From: Amphiura filiformis
Taxonomy: Eukaryota > Echinodermata > Ophiuroidea > Amphilepidida > Amphiuridae
Direction: 5' to 3'
DNA length: 64,000 bases
Assembly (NCBI RefSeq): GCF_039555335.1
Contig: NC_092644.1
Span: 51,039,281-51,103,280 of the forward strand
Both the position numbers and the translations under genes were made by a program. The notes under the pieces were generated by a model. That model made no database searches and was not told the DNA's origin. It was given only the letters and a program-made list of their open reading frames with translations. Positions within the stretch are counted from its first letter, which is position 1. Each line of letters begins with the position of its first letter. Positions 60,015-64,000 of this stretch are shown here, piece after piece.

Positions 60015-61113
60015 ACTGTGCTCCCTCGGGTCCATGGATAACGACTGGTAATGTAAACTATATAACATGGAAAAATCAACTAATAATACGAGTATGTGAA
60101 CTAATTTATATTGCTGCATGGTTCGACTGTGTGTAATCAGTGGCGTCGATTTGTGGATGAAGAGGAATGGGTTTTTGGCATTGAGAAAACTAAGTGGGTG
60201 GGGGGGGGGGGTACAGGACTTTTTCATAGGGTATTATGTATTAATTTATTGTTATCCAGAGATGGAACCTAATCGAGACCCTCCTCCCCCCCCATCGGCT
60301 TGCCAAAAATTGTTTGCCCCCCCCCCCTTCGGCTCGCCAAACATTTGACCTTTCGTGTTGAAGAAATACATACAGTTTCCCAAAAGACCTAACATTTTTA
60401 GGTCTTTTATGAAAATCCATGTACATCTACAATACGAAAGGTCAGCATTTTCATGTGATGGACTGCTTCTCCCAGCTGCACTTGAAGTACGTATCATTAG
60501 ATTTATTAATTTAATTTGTTAAATATCAAAAATATCATCCTTTTAATAATTTGCCTTAAATTTGTATTATATTGCGATTTTCAAAAAAAAAATCAAAACA
60601 ATTTTCTATTTCTATTTCTATACAAATACTCAGTAAAGTTGCCGAAGCAATATCACGCTGAGAAATAACATGGCACTGGATGAAAAACAAATTATTTGAT
60701 ATCAGAAGGACTTTCCTCCAATTCAGAATGCTATTTGGTGTGTCTATTTGGTAAAATATTTCCCAGTGTCACATAAAGACCCGCTTTTTTGGCTTAAAAA
60801 CATCACTGACAATAATTGTTATTAATAAGTTGATTATTGAATAACAAAATTAAAAAAATTGACCGAAATCGTATACGGCTTTAAAATAGGTTACCAGTGG
60901 CATAAAGGGGAAAATGCGCGCGAAAATTTGTACGTTTTTTTGTTTTGGTTAACTTTTTTTTGCGGTATCGAGTTGAGGGGACTTTCCACCCTGCCTCCCC
61001 CATCACGATATGCCGTTGCGAAACACACACCCCCCTACACCCACAAAATAAAATGCATTTTTATGTTAATCGTTATGACACTTATGTTTCTTTCTTTTTT
61101 CAGACCAAAGAAA

Positions 61114-63580
61114 ATGTCGCAAACGATAGAGTCCGACGAAAACGATGACAATTGCATCAATATCAAGCAGAATAGAGGCGTTTGTGAAGATAGCTGTTGC
61201 AAAGATCATGAAGATGTGGACAACATTCATCAGCATCATCATGATCAAATATGTATACGTGGAATTGACATTATTGGCGTTCTTAGTTCAATATGGAAAA
61301 TTAACATATCGGCCACATTGGCTGAAGTGAGTTTGAGCTATTGTGAAGATTCTACCAATGATCTTCTTTTGGTCGTCTCAAATCTACGAGTATATCTGAA
61401 ATCATTGGAAACAATAAGCCAAAAGCTTATTGTTCCCTCTGTAAAGTATACGCTTATGTTCTTTGATGGTACGACGTTACTGGTTTTATTGTCGTCCAAA
61501 ACCATCGATGTCGAATCCTCAAAAGTCGCCACCAATGCTCTGTACTATCCGCAGCAATATGTAACCATGGTCAGAGTGCATCCAAATATCATTGCAAGAG
61601 GTCTCAGATCACCGCTTTTGCCCTGGTTACCACATGATGCTGAAGTGTTCGCAATATCTTTACCATTAGAACGGGAACTATCTCTGGCTATTGATGATCA
61701 CTTGAGGCATTCAGAACCAGTTAGTCCAGTCCATGAAAAACACGAAGGATACACACTTCATACCAGGCTCATTCGTGTCAATGGGTTGCGTTCATTCCCG
61801 GCCATATTACGCAACATATTTGTGAATTCTTCATTGATGATTGAATTGCCACCAGAAAACCGTACCGAAGATGAAGAAAAATGTCCTACCCCTGAATCAT
61901 ATCTTCGATTTGTAGCATCACCAACCCTACTCACCATGCTCGCTGGATCATATGGATGTCACACATCCTTTCGTACTCTGCCAACAGAACCCTTGTTTGC
62001 AAGAAACCGATGTTTATTGTCATATGAAAATCACAGTTCCGACGAAGCTACCGACGTAATTGAGGCTACGAATCCTATATTTCCATGGGCAATTTTACAA
62101 CATACGCTTTATATTTCCTTATTGAATTACCTTACCTGTGGCTTTCGCTTTGATCTGTTCTTCGCGTTTTGTCAAAATGCAATCCTACTGTCCTTTGAAA
62201 CCTCTGGGTTTTTATACTTGCCATTGGTACCAGGAGAGTTGGAATCCCTCCAATCTCTCCTCATAGATGCATCTTATTCCCACATAAATAACAACTTCAT
62301 GTTTTTGAAAGCAGCCTTCCGAGCGGAAGTTGTCATCAACTTCATCTTACCACACAACCAAGCAATCCAGTTGTATCACTACTGCATCCAGCTGGCCAAG
62401 GATATCGGTGATGAACTGGCGGAGGCTCGGATGCTGATCGTGTATGGGCAGTTACTTGGGCAGAACAAGGAGCATCTCAATGAAGCATATCGACAGTTTC
62501 GTCGAGCGTTGGTGTTGCTGGAGCCAAGAGGCAAATGTAGAGAATTGGCTTGGTTGTTGACGGCGACAGGATGGAACCTGTTCTCAAGAGGACTGGGCAT
62601 CTGCGGAAAACAGTAAGTAGGTTTTTATCCAGGAGCAGAGTGCAGATTCTCAGGTAGTACATCTGAACGAAAAAAGGACGAACTTTTCATGCAGTTAATT
62701 TTTAAGTTAATGAGCTGCTTTTGGGCTCACTACCCTACTGTAAAACAACAACAAAATTTAAATATCTTTTTTCCTTATACATTAACATGAGTTAAATCAA
62801 GCCTGTGCAGCCTGTAAAGCGGAATTACATATAGCGGCGCTCGATTTTAAGGGGTATGTTATTATTGAAATAATTAGTTAACTTCTTAAACTTAAGAGGC
62901 GAAACCCAACGTAGCTCCACACGTTACGATGGTAAAATAATTCATCATTCGTCGTTTTGCACCTTTGCATTTCCAGATACCTTATTCAAGCGCTTGAAAT
63001 GTTCCAAGATCTTTTGGACTGCTCCATCAACACCTTTCGCAAGTCTTCATTGTTTTCATTGGGATATTCTTTGCTTGAAGAAGAAGAAAAATGTCTTGAA
63101 CAGAGGTTAGCTGCCACTTCATCGAGTCTTGGACTTGTGCTTCTTCACTTGAGTAAGTTGCCTATATATGATTAAAGACATTTCAGTTTCAGACTCCAAA
63201 TTGAAATGTACATTTTAATTTCATCGCCCGATGCTGCGATGTTTTAAAAGCATGTGGGGTCTGCATCTCCTTTTATGGTCATTCTGTCTTTCTCATAATT
63301 TTCAAACATAATTTGGTAAATATTTTTAAAGCGACATACCGTATTATTGCAGTTTCGTGAAAAAAAACCTGCCTGTCTTACATTTTGTTGGAAACAGCAA
63401 TTCAGTTGAGCAATGATAAAGCATTTCAAAATAGAAAACTATACAAAAGAAACAGGAAGTCACTATAACAGGAACCTCGCTCTATGCATGTGGTAACCCT
63501 ATAACCTATATTTTGTGTCAGTGTGACCACTATTTTAATAACGATTCAAGAATTGTGATTCGTAACTATGTATCCTTTTC

Positions 63581-63669
<89 letters not shown>

Positions 63670-64000
63670 GACGATCCTCAAGAATCACTGCAATACCTTC
63701 AACAAAGTCTGAACCTTCGTCTTGGCCTATGGGAACACCACCCAAGCATAGGTAACACATACAACAACATCAGCTTATGCCATCAAAGGCTAGGTGACAA
63801 GGAGAAGGCTCTAGAGAGCTCTCGCAAGGGACTCGCAATTAAACGACAATATCATGGTAATAGTAAAGAACTGGTGAATTCCCTCAACAATGTGGCCATT
63901 AATTGTAGTTTAGTTTCAGGTAATCACACAGAAGCCATAGAGCTCTTAGAAGAAGCATTGATTTTACAAGAGCAGTTTGGTCTTGATACTTCAGACGCAG
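61114..64000 (+). CDS. Unrecognised TPR-repeat protein, 5' part, runs off window
   Basis: Coding exons: 61114-62612 (exon begins 61104 after acceptor ttttttcag), 62977-63152, and 63671 to the window edge, with GT-AG sites and matching phases. I start at MSQTIESDEN; the frame is open further upstream, but that sequence precedes the acceptor. Residues 1-390 match no family I know: acidic and Cys/His-rich at first (CEDSCCKDHED, HQHHHDQ), then a mixed globular-looking stretch with a hydrophobic run near 330-365. From about residue 395, paired helices resemble TPR repeats (AIQLYHYCIQLAKDIGDELA). The third exon has clear kinesin-light-chain-like TPRs (SLQYLQQSLNLRLGL, ALESSRKGLAIKRQ, AIELLEEALILQEQFG). 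TPRs mediate protein-protein binding, so a scaffold or adaptor is likely; partner and location are unknown. Confidence 0.78.
63579..63669 (+). repeat. (ATT)n microsatellite forming an intron end
   Basis: About 28 uninterrupted att units run directly into the 3' splice site (attattatag) of the third coding exon of the TPR gene, so the usual pyrimidine tract is replaced by the repeat. Confidence 0.92.

Larger units (their letters stand above)
49345..61103. other. Region between zinc-finger cluster and TPR gene, no gene recognised
   Basis: Named repeats are listed separately. In the remainder (49345-50620, 50830-51718, 52718-53337, 53650-54675, 56185-59302, 60350-61103) I see no convincing exon, RNA gene or long repeat. 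Minor structures: a poly-T stretch with tactcatcagtgaggcaa repeated at 51592-51710, a (TTTA)n run at 58906-58938, and aaaaagtgccacctttt twice, near 56940 and 57161. A stretch at 59080-59220 is rich in ggttcttg and agaacc, perhaps another decayed foldback. Confidence 0.55.

Noticed and set aside
60859-61113. Upstream extension of the TPR protein frame
   Set aside because: The open frame begins at a TTG and has no ATG before 61114; a strong acceptor (ttttttcag) ends at 61103, so this sequence is most likely intron.
63513-63755. Open frame with a long tyrosine run
   Set aside because: It is a translation of the (ATT)n microsatellite across an intron-exon border, not a protein.

Overview
The window is animal nuclear DNA: AT-rich, intron-rich and full of short inverted-repeat transposons. 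Long introns with GT-AG sites, a DIRS-type retroelement, a mariner remnant and many foldback MITEs fit a marine invertebrate deuterostome, most likely an echinoderm. That placement is inference; only the gene families are read directly.

Layout. (1) 1-3263: repeat-rich flank with a nested pair of MITEs. (2) 3264-20073, plus strand: a complete seven-exon HMCES gene (SRAP domain; shields abasic sites in single-stranded DNA). Exon 1 holds only the start and catalytic Cys2 and is separated from exon 2 by a 10.7 kb intron that carries a 7.1 kb DIRS-like fossil and several foldback elements. Intron 5 carries an array of about 11 further copies of the 3' end of exon 5, each with its own 5' splice site. 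(3) 20074-29153: no gene seen; MITEs and a deleted mariner. (4) 29154-30539, minus strand: an intact 12-finger C2H2 zinc-finger gene. (5) 30555-40811: no gene seen; many foldback elements, one nested in another. (6) 40812-49341, minus strand: three tandem paralogues of the same zinc-finger family. The first is intact; the other two each have one net frameshift. The middle copy is a hybrid of its neighbours, as unequal crossing-over would leave. (7) 49345-61103: no gene seen; MITEs, hairpins, and an inverted copy of the repeat found in the zinc-finger spacers. (8) 61104-64000, plus strand: the 5' part of an unrecognised protein with TPR repeats, running off the right edge.

The genes do not form a pathway. 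HMCES is conserved DNA-repair housekeeping. The zinc-finger genes look like a family expanding and decaying by tandem duplication. The best leads are the intronic exon array in HMCES, the hybrid zinc-finger gene, the well-preserved DIRS architecture, and the unassigned N-terminal region of the TPR protein.
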